Positions 40,560 to 48,732 of a stretch of 64,000 bases of DNA are shown here, one piece after another. Location of the stretch: NCBI GenBank assembly GCA_016192135.1, contig JACPUR010000004.1, positions 81,311-145,310 of the forward strand, in the 5' to 3' direction. Position 1 is the first letter of the stretch. Every line of letters begins with the position of its first letter. The notes beneath the pieces were generated by a model that was given only the letters and a program-made list of their open reading frames with translations, was not told the origin of the DNA and did not search any database. The DNA comes from Candidatus Tectomicrobia bacterium (GTDB taxonomy: Bacteria; UBA8248). The position numbers and the translations under genes are program-made.

Positions 40560-41780
40560 ATGGCCGAAGCCACGGAACGGAAAGCCGCCGTCACTCACCC
40601 CAACACCTTCTGGGAATACCTCCTCGTCTCCTTGAAGTTCGGCCTCACCTCCTTCGGGGGTCCCATCGCCCACATCGGCTACTACCGCGAGGAGTTCGTG
40701 GTGCGCCGCAAGTGGCTCGACGAACGCGCCTTCGCCGACCTCGTCGCGCTCTGCCAGTTCCTCCCCGGCCCCGCCAGCAGCCAGGTGCTGATGGGGGTGG
40801 GCGTCATGCGGGCCGGGCTGCCGGGCTGCCTCGCGGGGTTCCTCGGCTTCACCCTGCCCTCGGCCCTCGCCCTCGTCCTCTTCGCCTTCGGGGTGAGCGC
40901 GCTCGAGGGGGCGGCCGGGAGCGGCTGGCTCTCGGGCCTCAAGATCGTGGCCGTGGCCGTGGTGGCCCAGGCCGTGTGGGGGATGGCCCGCTCCCTCGCC
41001 CCCGATCCTCCCCGCGCCACCGTGGCCATCCTCGCCGCCATCTTCATCCTCGCCGTGCCCGCCGCCTGGTCCCAGGTGGCGGTGATTTTCATCGGGGGGA
41101 TCATCGGCTGGGCCTTCCTCAAGGGCGAGGCCTCCGCCTCGGACGGCTTCGGCCGCACGGTGGGGCGCGGCGTGGCGGCCGCCTCCTTGATTCTCTTCTT
41201 CGGCCTGCTCGTCCTGCTGCCCCTCCTCGCCCGGGCCGTCCCCTCCAATGCCCTGGCCCAGGTCGACAGCTTCTACCGGGCGGGCTCCCTGGTGTTCGGG
41301 GGAGGCCACGTGGTGCTGCCCCTGCTCCAGGCCGAGGCCGTGCGGCCCGATTGGGTGACGAACGAGCAGTTCCTCGCCGGCTACGGCGCCGCCCAGGCCA
41401 TCCCGGGGCCGCTCTTCGCCTTCGCGGCCTACCTGGGGGCCGTGATGGCCACCCCGCCCACCGCCTGGATCGGGGCCGCGATCTGCCTCATCGCGGTTTT
41501 CCTTCCCGCCATTCTCCTGATCGTGGGGGCGCTCCCCTTCTGGGACGCCCTGCGCGCCCGGCCCGCCGTCCAGAGCGCCCTGCGCGGGGTGAACGCCGCC
41601 GTGGTGGGATTGCTCCTGGCGGCGCTCTACCACCCGGTCTGGACCAGCGCCATCCACAAGCCCCTCGACTTCGCCCTGGGCCTCGCCGCCTTCGGCCTCC
41701 TCATGCTGTGGAAGCTCCCCCCCTGGATCGTGGTCATCCTGACCGCCCTGGCGGCCGGCGTCCTCAAGCCGGGCGGATGA
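40560..41780 (+). CDS. chrA: Chromate transporter, ChrA family
   Basis: A 406-residue membrane protein with the duplicated CHR domain: first half FGLTSFGGPIAHIGYYREEFVVRRKWLDERAFADLVALCQFLPGPASSQVLMGVG, second half LVFGGGHVVLPLLQAEAVRPDWVTNEQFLAGYGAAQAIPGPLFAFAAYLG. Both GGP/GGG and PGP signatures are present. ChrA proteins expel chromate, which enters by the sulfate pathway. No chromate regulator is adjacent. The gene ends beside a dispersed repeat. Confidence 0.9.
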   Translation: MAEATERKAAVTHPNTFWEYLLVSLKFGLTSFGGPIAHIGYYREEFVVRRKWLDERAFADLVALCQFLPGPASSQVLMGVGVMRAGLPGCLAGFLGFTLPSALALVLFAFGVSALEGAAGSGWLSGLKIVAVAVVAQAVWGMARSLAPDPPRATVAILAAIFILAVPAAWSQVAVIFIGGIIGWAFLKGEASASDGFGRTVGRGVAAASLILFFGLLVLLPLLARAVPSNALAQVDSFYRAGSLVFGGGHVVLPLLQAEAVRPDWVTNEQFLAGYGAAQAIPGPLFAFAAYLGAVMATPPTAWIGAAICLIAVFLPAILLIVGALPFWDALRARPAVQSALRGVNAAVVGLLLAALYHPVWTSAIHKPLDFALGLAAFGLLMLWKLPPWIVVILTALAAGVLKPGG

Positions 41781-41864
41781 AAATGCCGGAATCCCCCGGA
41801 ATTTCCCGGAAACCGCCGGAAGCCCCCGGCCTCACCGCGCACAGTCGACTGAGGAAAGGGGTCT

Positions 41865-42180
41865 TTTGACGCGCTTTTTCCCTCAATATCCCTCAATATC
41901 CGTGACGGGCGGTTGGACGGCCACCCGATGGCCTCCCGGTTCTGTGGGGCGGGTCTCAGATGCGCACCCCGGGGTGGTCATACCGCGCCACAGCGTTTTT
42001 TCATGGGCTTTATCCGTCACTAAGCGTCATTTGCCGTCACTCCCGGTCTCCACGGGCGCACGGCCGTGCGCCTCTACGGAAGGGCGGGCGCGCCGCGGCC
42101 CTCGGGCAAGATACGCCCCGGGCGCGGAGGAGCCGCTACCGCAATTTCGTCCAATTTCGCGCTGGTTCATGCTTGGGGGG
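41865..42180 (+). repeat. About 300-base dispersed intergenic repeat, copy 2
   Basis: This stretch repeats, in the same order and inverted orientation, the modules of 4972-5265: TTCCCTCAATATCCCTCAATATCCG with GACGG; CCGTCACTAAGCGTCA...GTCACTCCC; and CCGCTACCGCAATTTCGTCCAATTTCGCGC with TTCATGCTTGGGGGGA. The linkers between modules differ, so the constraint is on the modules. It also contains tandem CCCTCAATAT decamers. It fills the 479 bases between chrA and the rpmB terminator. No ORF supported. Confidence 0.75.
42055..42072. repeat. GGGCGCACGGCCGTGCGCC palindrome
   Basis: GGCGCACGGCCGTGCGCC is an 18-base perfect palindrome inside the dispersed repeat; it is followed by TCTACGGA, a degraded copy of the CCCTACGGA end of the GTAGGGGCG family. 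Confidence 0.7.
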
Positions 42181-42214
42181 AAAAAACAAAACCGGGCGCC
42201 CTGCGGCGCCCGGT
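42181..42214 (-). terminator. Intrinsic terminator of the rpmG-rpmB operon
   Basis: On the minus strand ACCGGGCGCC, loop GCAG, GGCGCCCGGT is a perfect 10-base-pair stem followed by TTTGTTTTTT. It lies about 46 bases after the rpmB stop and is the clearest terminator in the window. Confidence 0.9.
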
Positions 42215-42237
42215 CCGGAGAAGCTTGGATGCAACGC

Positions 42238-42262
42238 GGGGGCGGTTCGCGAACCTCCCCTA
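42238..42262. repeat. GGGGGCGGTTCGCGAACC palindrome at the rpmB end
   Basis: GGGGGCGGTTCGCGAACCTCCCC is a near-perfect palindrome touching the rpmB stop codon. The same core (GGTTCGCGAACC) occurs at 42853-42874 on the other side of rpmG. Confidence 0.65.
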
Positions 42263-42517
42263 CTTCCCGCCCTTGCGGCGCATGTCGGCCAGGACGACCG
42301 AGATGCCGCGCTTGGCGATGGTCTTCAAGGCCCGGGCCGAGACGCGCAGCGTGATCCAGCGCTTCTCCTCGGGCACCCAGAACCGCTTGTCGTGCAGGTT
42401 GGGCTCGAAGCGCCGCCGCGTCTTGCGGTTCGAGTGGCTCACGCTGTTGCCGAACTTGACGGTGCGGCCCGTCACCGCGCAGCGGCGGCTGGCGAGGGGC
42501 TTCTTCGAGGCCGCCAT
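42260..42517 (-). CDS. rpmB: 50S ribosomal protein L28
   Basis: An 85-residue basic protein, typical of long L28: [40 protein letters not shown] and [22 protein letters not shown]. The single Cys is kept. The ATG shares a base with the rpmG stop (TGATG), so it is translated from the same mRNA. Strong terminator downstream. Confidence 0.95.
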   Translation of the reverse strand: MAASKKPLASRRCAVTGRTVKFGNSVSHSNRKTRRRFEPNLHDKRFWVPEEKRWITLRVSARALKTIAKRGISVVLADMRRKGGK

Positions 42518-42666
42518 CACTTGGTCTCCTTGAACGGCACGTGCTTCCGGCAGAACTTGCAGTACTTCTTGCGCTCCAGCCGGTCGGTCGTCTTCCGCTT
42601 GTTCTTGGTGGTGGAGTAGCGGTACTTCTTGCAGGCGGTGCATTCCAACTGGATGATCTCGCGCAT
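42517..42666 (-). CDS. rpmG: 50S ribosomal protein L33
   Basis: A 49-residue protein: [19 protein letters not shown], then [24 protein letters not shown]. The two CxxC pairs (CTAC, CKFC) form the zinc-ribbon of the C+ form of L33, so this is the zinc-binding variant. It is the first gene of the rpmG-rpmB pair. Confidence 0.94.
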   Translation of the reverse strand: MREIIQLECTACKKYRYSTTKNKRKTTDRLERKKYCKFCRKHVPFKETK

Positions 42667-42803
42667 GGCCCCAGCCTTTCAGCCGACGAAAGCCTTCAAC
42701 CCAAGAAAAATCCGCCGGTTAGGAGAGCCCACCGCCCCCCGCCCCGCCGGTGGAAGGCCAAACCATAGCCGAGCCGGGGGGAAATATCAAGCCGGGGGGG
42801 GAT

Positions 42804-42874
42804 CGTCCGGGGCGTGCGCCCCTACGGACGCAACGGTCGGGCGCCTTTTGCAGGGGCGGTTCGCGAACCGCCCC
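42804..42874. repeat. Two GGGGCG-family palindromic elements
   Basis: At 42804-42830, CGTCCGGGGCGTGCGCCCCTACGGACG is a palindrome with a short deletion; its right end CGCCCCTACGGACG is exactly the arm seen at other copies. At 42853-42874, GGGGCGGTTCGCGAACCGCC is perfect. They lie 20 bases apart in the 246-base gap before the methyltransferase gene. Confidence 0.75.
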
Positions 42875-42912
42875 CACGGAAGGAGAGAAGCCACCGGAAC
42901 GCGAGGATTCCC

Positions 42913-43698
42913 CTACCCCTTCCTCCCCGTCACCAGGGCGTCCCAGCGGAGGACGGTGAGGCCCGCGCCCTCCCCCTCAGGGGCCATCCAGCTCCCGCCC
43001 TCCTCCCGGAGCCGCTCCACCCCGGCCCGGACGAAGGGGACGCTCCCGGCCGCCGTCTCCGCCCCGCGGAGCCAGTTGTCGAAGGTGTCCCGCCGGCTCA
43101 TCGTCTCGGCGGATTCGACCTCCAGGCCGCACCGCGCGAAGAGGGCGCGCATGTCCTTCATCGAGAGGATGCGCACCATGGCCGGCTCGCGCACATGGTC
43201 GATCTCCTCGATGCGGGCGCGCTCCCGGCCGTCGTCCGGGTAGAGGTGGTCCATCAGGAGGACGACCCCGCCCGGCCGCACCGCGCGCGCCATCTCGCGC
43301 AGCACCTCCTCGGGCCGGGCCAGGTGGTGGAAGGTGTTGCGGCAGACGGCGCAGTCCGCCGCCCCGTCCGGCAGCGGGGCCCGCTCACAGAGGGCGAGGA
43401 CGAAGTGGGCGTTCCTCGCCAGGCTCTCCTCCGCGAGGCGCTTGCGCCCCGAGCGCGCCATGGCCGGGGTGATGTCGATGCCCAGGACGCGCCCGCCCGC
43501 CTGGAGGAAGGGGAGGGCCGAGTTGCCCGTGCCCACCCCGAAGTCCGCCGCCCACCGGCCCGGGCCGAAGCCGATCCGCTCCACCGCGCGGCGCAGGGCG
43601 GGGATGGGGTCCCCCTTCGTGCGCTCGGTGAAGCAGTCCGCCCGGCGGGTGAAGCTCTCGACGTTCAGGCGGGCGGCCTCATTTTTATAAAAGCCCAT
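42913..43698 (-). CDS. Class I SAM-dependent methyltransferase
   Basis: A 261-residue protein with the SAM-binding core: motif I AADFGVGTGNSALPFLQ near residue 50, the acidic end of beta-2 VLGIDITPAMARSGRKRL near 71, motif IV-like ADCAVCRNTFHHLARPEEVLREMARAV and LRPGG-like VRPGGVVLLMDH. It resembles the UbiE/Methyltransf_11 type. The acceptor is unknown. It diverges from the AT-rich cassette to its right. Confidence 0.85.
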   Translation of the reverse strand: MGFYKNEAARLNVESFTRRADCFTERTKGDPIPALRRAVERIGFGPGRWAADFGVGTGNSALPFLQAGGRVLGIDITPAMARSGRKRLAEESLARNAHFVLALCERAPLPDGAADCAVCRNTFHHLARPEEVLREMARAVRPGGVVLLMDHLYPDDGRERARIEEIDHVREPAMVRILSMKDMRALFARCGLEVESAETMSRRDTFDNWLRGAETAAGSVPFVRAGVERLREEGGSWMAPEGEGAGLTVLRWDALVTGRKG

Positions 43699-43711
43699 GG
43701 CTACAGCCTCA

Positions 43712-43742
43712 TTCGACTTTATTGGACAGAAATTGGTATAAT
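43712..43742 (+). promoter_or_regulatory. Promoter of the AT-rich two-gene cassette
   Basis: TTCGAC (43712-43717) and a perfect TATAAT (43737-43742) with an upstream TGG (extended -10) are 19 bases apart. The start codon follows 29 bases later. This is among the best -10 boxes in the window. Confidence 0.6.
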
Positions 43743-43771
43743 TTCACATATATTGCGGTGGAGGAAAACTC

Positions 43772-44266
43772 TTGAACGACAATCGAAAATTTAAGGATTT
43801 TCCTGATGATTACAAATCAAAGATACATCAGGAGCATACAAGTTATTACATACGTGGCGAAGATCAAATTAATCAAGCTGCCTTTCTGTACATCAAACAT
43901 CTTTTCTTACTGAACGGTGGGGGCGCGGTCGCTGTCCTAAGCTATAAGGGAGCAACCTTTACTAAACTGCCCGACTTAAGCCTCGGATACCCTCTCCTTT
44001 TTCTCACTCTCGGGCTTATATTTTCCGCAATCTTAGTCGGCGTGGAATATTTACGTCTGAATTATTACTATGGAAAAGTGACAAAGGTATATAGTAATTT
44101 TATCTCAAATCGAATAACTTTTGCTCAATTTGACGAAGAGGCCCAGAACATTCAGCCAAAAGTTTGGTATAGCATTTTATTAGGTGGCACTGCCCTCATC
44201 CTCTTCATCCTAGGCATTGCCTACGGAGTCGTTGAAGGCTTTATTTACCTCGGGAGGAATAGATGA
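43772..44266 (+). CDS. AT-rich membrane protein of unknown function
   Basis: A 164-residue protein starting at TTG 43772 (GGAGG eight bases before). A charged N-terminus (NDNRKFKDFPDDYKSKIHQEH) is followed by three membrane helices (AFLYIKHLFLLNGGGAVAVL, YPLLFLTLGLIFSAILVGVEYL, WYSILLGGTALILFILGIAYGVVE). Its AT content and codon use differ sharply from neighbours. The stop overlaps the next small gene (ATGA). Small membrane proteins next to a soluble partner in AT-rich islands are often defence, phage or toxin modules, but nothing here proves that. Confidence 0.65.
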   Translation: MNDNRKFKDFPDDYKSKIHQEHTSYYIRGEDQINQAAFLYIKHLFLLNGGGAVAVLSYKGATFTKLPDLSLGYPLLFLTLGLIFSAILVGVEYLRLNYYYGKVTKVYSNFISNRITFAQFDEEAQNIQPKVWYSILLGGTALILFILGIAYGVVEGFIYLGRNR

Positions 44267-44409
44267 TGGGCAAGGGACCTAACGCGCCGATTCCTCCACC
44301 AAAGCCTACTCCTAATATCCCGTTAAGGGAGGATCGCCAACTTCCACGCGGCGAACCCCCTATCAGACCGAGACCTGCGCCTCCGCCCTCGCCACCATCA
44401 AAAAAATGA
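44263..44409 (+). CDS. 48-residue proline-rich small protein
   Basis: From ATG 44263, four bases inside the previous gene's stop and five bases after GGGAGGAAT, a 48-codon frame encodes a basic, proline-rich peptide: MMGKGPNAPIPPPKPTPN, then LREDRQLPRGEPPIRPR, then a run of Pro and Ser ending in SKK. Overlapping start and good ribosome site make translation likely. It has no recognisable family; proline-rich tails often bind SH3-like or WW-like domains or act as flexible linkers. Confidence 0.55.
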   Translation: MMGKGPNAPIPPPKPTPNIPLREDRQLPRGEPPIRPRPAPPPSPPSKK

Positions 44410-44421
44410 TTATTCTGGTGG

Positions 44422-45411
44422 TCACGTCGCCTTCTTGAAGACGCCCTCGACCGGGAGCTTCGTCCCCACGCCCCGCTCCTTGGCGCGCTTGTAGAGGAGC
44501 GCGCCCAGCGCCACGTCCTCGATGGCGATCCCCTGGCTCAGGAAGAGGTTGATCTCGTCCCGGGAGGCCCGGCCGGGCATCCGCCCCGAGGCGATGAGGC
44601 CGATCTCGACCACCTGGCCCCACTGGACGGCGTTCGCCCCCACCGCCGCGATCAGGTCCCCGCTCTCGAAGCGGGAGCCCTCGATGTTGTCCGTGGCGAT
44701 GCGCCCCTTGGCCGCCCGGCGGAAGGTCTCCTCGTCCACCTCGCGGTTGGCGGCCCGGTTCGATCCCGCCGCGATGACGGTGGTGCCGGGTTCGAGGTCC
44801 TTGCCGTCGAAGACGGGGTCCTTGGCGTTCGTCATGGTGCAGACGATCTGGGAGCCCCGCACCGCCTCGGCGGGGGAACTTACGGCAACGAGCCGGGCCT
44901 TGACCCTGGGCTGCATGGTGGCGATGAACTTTTCGCGCTTCTCGGGCGAGCGGCTGTAGATCTTCACCTTCTTGAGGGGCCGGGCGCAGCAGAGGGCCTC
45001 GAGCTGGGTGCGGGCCTGCCAGCCCGTGCCGAAGAGGCCCGCCTCCGAGGCGTCCTCCCGGGCCATGTACTTGGCCGCGACCCCGCTCGCCGCCCCGGTG
45101 CGGAGCTGGCCCTGGATGTTCGCCTCCATGAAGGAGAGGAGCTCGGCCGAGTTCGCGTCCCACAGGATGAAAATGAAGCGAGTCCCCAGCCCCGGGAAGG
45201 TGGTGTAGGCCTTCACCCCGAGGTAGGACTCGCCGCCGTCCACGAGGCCCCCCGACATGGCGTGGAGGGTGCCCTTCGGCATGAAGATGCGCCGCCTCGG
45301 CTGGTTCGGGGCCAGGCCCTCCCCCTGGAGCCTGAAGCACTTGTCCACCGCCTCCATCACGTCCGGCATGGTGACGAGGCTCTCGATCTCTTTCTCGTTC
45401 AGGTAGAGCAC
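44422..45411 (-). CDS. Ornithine cyclodeaminase / mu-crystallin family
   Basis: A 329-residue NAD(P)-dependent enzyme. I choose GTG 45411, with AAGGAG seven bases before it; the longer ATG frame would translate a palindromic repeat. Motifs: LYLNEKEIESLVTMPDVMEAVDKCF at the start, RTGAASGVAAKYMAREDASEAGLFGTGWQARTQLEAL containing the dinucleotide site, and PGTTVIAAGSNRAANREVDEETF. The family covers ornithine cyclodeaminase, alanine dehydrogenase-like and ectoine utilisation (EutC) proteins. The C-terminal half is typical; substrate unresolved. Confidence 0.87.
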   Translation of the reverse strand: MLYLNEKEIESLVTMPDVMEAVDKCFRLQGEGLAPNQPRRRIFMPKGTLHAMSGGLVDGGESYLGVKAYTTFPGLGTRFIFILWDANSAELLSFMEANIQGQLRTGAASGVAAKYMAREDASEAGLFGTGWQARTQLEALCCARPLKKVKIYSRSPEKREKFIATMQPRVKARLVAVSSPAEAVRGSQIVCTMTNAKDPVFDGKDLEPGTTVIAAGSNRAANREVDEETFRRAAKGRIATDNIEGSRFESGDLIAAVGANAVQWGQVVEIGLIASGRMPGRASRDEINLFLSQGIAIEDVALGALLYKRAKERGVGTKLPVEGVFKKAT

Positions 45412-45510
45412 GGTGAATCTCCTTTGCCTCGATAGATGATGTTCAACCGGCCTGGCCTCTCCCCCACCCTCCGGGAGGGGGAGGGAAATGCCAACCGCAT
45501 ATCGCGTCTT

Positions 45511-45544
45511 TCCGTAGGGGCGAGGCATGCCTCGCCCCTACGGA
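45511..45544. repeat. 34-base perfect palindrome of the GTAGGGGCG family
   Basis: TCCGTAGGGGCGAGG-CATG-CCTCGCCCCTACGGA is the longest perfect palindrome found. It lies in the 156-base gap between the ornithine cyclodeaminase-like gene start and the MEMO-like gene end. The arms TCCGTAGGGGCG/CGCCCCTACGGA are the complete form of the family. Confidence 0.9.
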
Positions 45545-45567
45545 CAAACCCTGGTGGCAGGTTTGGA

Positions 45568-46800
45568 TCATTCAATCGCAACGCTGCAGAAGGTGACGGT
45601 GCCGTTCGGGTCGGGCCACTGGCTGTAGCGCAGCACCTCCCCCCGGCAACCGTCCAGGGTGCGGAGCAGGGTGTAGATGGGGGCGAGGCCGCACACCTTG
45701 CGGGCGTCCCCGTCCTCCGCGACGCTCCACCAGAACGCCTCCGCGTCCCCCCGGCAGGCCGCCTCGAGCGAGGCCCGGTCCGCCCGATCGAGGGCGGCCA
45801 GGCGCTCCCCGTCCACCGGGTCCTCGTCCCCGAACTGGGGCCCCACGTGGGCCAGGTCCACGCTGGCGAGGAGGCAGGGGCGCCGCCCCGCCGCCTCGGC
45901 CTCCCGGAGCGTCTCCCGGAGCGCCCCGACGAAGCCCTCCACCCGCGCGTCCCCCCGGGGGGAGCGGCCCTCGGCGACGAACTCCCCGAAGGAGCCCACG
46001 AGCAGGGGCACGAAGCTCACCTCGCGCTCCCCGCCGTAGAGGTAGCGGAGGAAGACGGCCTGGAACTCGATGGAGTGCTCGGCCCGCTGAGCGAACTCGT
46101 CCCGGAAGAGGTCGCCAGGGGCGCGGCGGGTGAGGGCGCGGATGAACCCGCGGTCGGCCTCCAGGGTGCCGAGCGGGGTTTCGAAGCCCTTCTCCGTCAG
46201 GGTGTAGAAGCCGCGCGTCGGGGCGTGCACCGTGCCCAGCACGACGAAGAGGTCCGCGTCCGAGCGCTCGGCGAGCGCCCGGTAGCTCCAGGCGAAGGTC
46301 GTGCCGCCCCGGTGGAAGTCGATGTGGGGGGCCACGAGCCCCCGCAGGGGCCTCGCGGGCCGGCCGTTCCGCTCGGGGAGGCCCGGGCCCTCCGGATGGG
46401 TGAAGAAGCCATCGAGCCTCGCACGCAGGGCGGCCGGGTCGGCGTCGTAGCTCTTCCCGGCCAGGAAGCTCGGCCGCTCCGGGGACTCGACGAACGCGCG
46501 CTCGACCGAGCGCCTCCAGGCGTCGAAGCCCTCCCCCCCGAGGAAGTGCGCCTCCTCGAGCTGAGCCGCGATCTGTCGCAGGTTCGCCTCGGGCACGTCC
46601 ACGCGGTGCGCGGCCATGATCTCCTCGCGGATCATGGCGGGGGTGTGGCGGCCGTCCATCCGCTGGAGGACGGGCACGAGGGGGAGCGGCACCACCAGCA
46701 CCGCCTCGCTCAGGTGCAAGGGGTCGCGCAGGATGAGGGCGCGCCGGCCCTCCTGCTCGGTCGGGATCACCTCGAGGGGCCGGAGGCGGGGCAGGTCCAC
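45568..46800 (-). CDS. MEMO-family protein (AmmeMemoRadiSam system B)
   Basis: A 410-residue protein from GTG 46800 (GGAG 11 bases before; a TTG at 46809 overlapping the upstream stop is possible). Residues about 120-400 are the MEMO fold, with the conserved metal-site residues in GLVAPHIDFHRGG, VLGTVHAPTRG, RAEHSIEFQAVFLRYL and LASVDLAHVGPQFGD. The N-terminal 110 residues are a winged-helix-like region not found in all MEMO proteins. In many genomes MEMO, AMMECR1 and a radical SAM protein form one system; no AMMECR1 or radical SAM partner lies next to it here. Confidence 0.85.
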   Translation of the reverse strand: MDLPRLRPLEVIPTEQEGRRALILRDPLHLSEAVLVVPLPLVPVLQRMDGRHTPAMIREEIMAAHRVDVPEANLRQIAAQLEEAHFLGGEGFDAWRRSVERAFVESPERPSFLAGKSYDADPAALRARLDGFFTHPEGPGLPERNGRPARPLRGLVAPHIDFHRGGTTFAWSYRALAERSDADLFVVLGTVHAPTRGFYTLTEKGFETPLGTLEADRGFIRALTRRAPGDLFRDEFAQRAEHSIEFQAVFLRYLYGGEREVSFVPLLVGSFGEFVAEGRSPRGDARVEGFVGALRETLREAEAAGRRPCLLASVDLAHVGPQFGDEDPVDGERLAALDRADRASLEAACRGDAEAFWWSVAEDGDARKVCGLAPIYTLLRTLDGCRGEVLRYSQWPDPNGTVTFCSVAIE

Positions 46801-46805
46801 GGCGC

Positions 46806-47276
46806 TCAAAACTCCAGCCCCAGGGCCTCGAACACCGCCGTCATGGCGGGCACGCTGCCCGGCTGGAAATGGGTGTCGGCGTGGAGGACGCCGCCGTCCT
46901 CCCCGATGACGAAGACGGCGCGGCGGTGGCGCCGGGAGTCCGGGTCGTCCACCCCGTAGGCGCGGCCCACGGCGAGGTCGGCGTCGCTCGCCAGCGGGAA
47001 GGGGAAGCCCCCGGCCCGCCCGGCGAAGGCGCGGTGGCTCGCGAGATCGTCCCGGCTGATGCCGATCACCGAGGCCCCCAGCTCCCGGATGAGGCCGTAC
47101 TCGGCCTTGAAGCCTTCGAGCTGTGAGGCGCACGCGGGCGTGCCGTCCTCGGCGTAGAAGGCGAGGACCACCTTCCCCTTTCCCGTCCACTCCCCCAGGC
47201 GCACCTCCCCCTCCGTGCTCGGGAGGCGGAAGTCCGGGGCCTGGGCGCCGGGGCGGGGGGAGGCGTCTTGAGTCAT
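46806..47276 (-). CDS. Peroxiredoxin (BCP/AhpC-TSA family)
   Basis: A 156-residue thioredoxin-fold protein. GAQAPDFRLPSTEGEVRLGEW at the start, the peroxidatic loop LAFYAEDGTPACASQLEGF with Cys50, and Arg in RRHRRAVFVIGEDG. The resolving Cys of the BCP type is not obvious, so it may be of the one-Cys kind. It reduces hydroperoxides using thiol electron donors. Its stop overlaps the MEMO-like gene's start region, so both are in one operon. Confidence 0.86.
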   Translation of the reverse strand: MTQDASPRPGAQAPDFRLPSTEGEVRLGEWTGKGKVVLAFYAEDGTPACASQLEGFKAEYGLIRELGASVIGISRDDLASHRAFAGRAGGFPFPLASDADLAVGRAYGVDDPDSRRHRRAVFVIGEDGGVLHADTHFQPGSVPAMTAVFEALGLEF

Positions 47277-47511
47277 GCAATTTCCTTTCGCAGGAAAACC
47301 GAACGGCTTAGGCTCTGCGGCTCGCCCTCCGGGGGAGGGGGAAAGATATGAGGTGGCGACCGCCCTTCCCTCCCCCTGCCCCCTCCCGCCTTCCCAAAGC
47401 TCGCTTCGGCGGGCGAAGGCCCGGAGGAAGGGGGGAACGGCAATTCAACAGCAACCGGAGCGGCAATTCTAGCGGGAAGCCCTCCGCCGGGCCAGCGCGG
47501 GCGCTCTTCCC

Positions 47512-48732
47512 TCACTCCTTCGGGCCCGCCTCGAAGGCGGGCGCGGTCAGGATCCCCAGGAGAGAGAGGGCCGCCAGCGCGTAGACGGCGGGGCCGAAGC
47601 CCCCGGCCAGGTCGCGCAGCGCCCCCGCCGCCCAGGGGCCGATGAAGCCTCCCAGGTAGCCCACCCCGATGATGAGGCCCCCCGCCGTCCCTGCATGGGC
47701 GCGCTCCACCCGGCGGGCCGGGAAGGCCAGGCAGAGCAGGAACCAGAAGTTCGTCGAGAAGCCGAGGAGGGCCGGGCCCGCCGCCGCGAGCCAGGGCCCG
47801 CCGGGGGGCATCGCCGCGAGGCCCGCCGCCGTCAGGAGGGCGCAGGCCGCGATCATCCTCCGGTCGCCGCCGATGGCGCGGGCCGCCGGCACCGTCGCCA
47901 GCACCGCCGCCACCCCGAGCCAGGGCATGAGGGAGACGAGCCCGGCCGCCCCGGCCGGGCTCCAGCCCTTCCCGGCGAGGAGGGAGGAGAGCCAGCCGAG
48001 GCCGGTGTAGAAGACGAGGTTGTTGATGAAGAGGGAGGCCGCCACCCCCCACACCGCCGGGTTGCGCAGCACCGCCTGGGAGAGGCTCGCGGAGGAAGGA
48101 GGCGCCTCCGCCTCCTCCTCCCCGCCCGATCCCACCGCCCCCCAGAGCAGGAGGGCCGCCCCCAGCAGGAGCGCCCAGGCGAGGTAGCCCCCGCGCCAGA
48201 CGGCGCCCGAAGCCCCGGGAGAGAGCCAGGGGCCGAGCGCTCCGCCCATCAGGTGGGAGAGGGCCACCCCGCACCCCGCCCCGCTGACGAGCGAGACGGT
48301 GTAGAGCGTCGCCCCCAGGCTCCGCCGCCCGGGGGGGACACCGCCGCTCACGATCTTGGGCAGGACGGGGAAGATGAGCCCCATCCCCGCCCCGACCAGG
48401 GCCGTCCCCAGCGCCACGCCCCCGAAGCCCCCCGCCCAGGCGCGGCCGCCCCCGCCGATCAGCACCAGGAGCCCCCCCGCCATGAGCACGCGCCGCGCCC
48501 CGAGGAGGTCCACCACGCGGCCCCCGGCCACGGCGAAGAAGGCGATCAGCGGGAAGGGGATGGAGAGGAGGAAGCCGCCCTGCGCGTAGGTGAGGCCCAG
48601 GTCCGCGCGGATGCGCTCGATGAGGCCGCTCGTGGCGACGAGGGAGCCGAAGGCCGCGAGCGCGGCGGCGCAGGCCGACCCCAGGGGCCAGCCCCAGTGG
48701 AGGGGACGGCGGGATGTCGGGCCTTCTCTCAC
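47512..48732 (-). CDS. MFS transporter
   Basis: A 406-residue membrane protein with 12 predicted helices from GTG 48732, overlapping the preceding stop by four bases (GTGA). The loop between TM2 and TM3 carries the GGRVVDLLGARRVLM form of the MFS motif A. The second half contains GLGWLSSLLAGKGWSPAGAAGLVSLMPWLG. Closest to nitrate/nitrite- or cyanate-type MFS carriers by pattern, but the solute cannot be stated. It closes the operon of the two membrane haem-module genes. Confidence 0.85.
   Translation of the reverse strand: MREGPTSRRPLHWGWPLGSACAAALAAFGSLVATSGLIERIRADLGLTYAQGGFLLSIPFPLIAFFAVAGGRVVDLLGARRVLMAGGLLVLIGGGGRAWAGGFGGVALGTALVGAGMGLIFPVLPKIVSGGVPPGRRSLGATLYTVSLVSGAGCGVALSHLMGGALGPWLSPGASGAVWRGGYLAWALLLGAALLLWGAVGSGGEEEAEAPPSSASLSQAVLRNPAVWGVAASLFINNLVFYTGLGWLSSLLAGKGWSPAGAAGLVSLMPWLGVAAVLATVPAARAIGGDRRMIAACALLTAAGLAAMPPGGPWLAAAGPALLGFSTNFWFLLCLAFPARRVERAHAGTAGGLIIGVGYLGGFIGPWAAGALRDLAGGFGPAVYALAALSLLGILTAPAFEAGPKE

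Noticed and set aside
41781..41830. CCGGAA-rich tandem repeat after chrA
   Set aside because: Units are irregular (CCGGAATCCCCCGGAATTTCCCGGAAACCGCC) and no structure or coding is apparent; probably simple-sequence drift.
45412..45528. Longer ornithine cyclodeaminase-like start at 45528
   Set aside because: It would translate a 34-base palindromic repeat and ignores the AAGGAG/GTG start at 45411.
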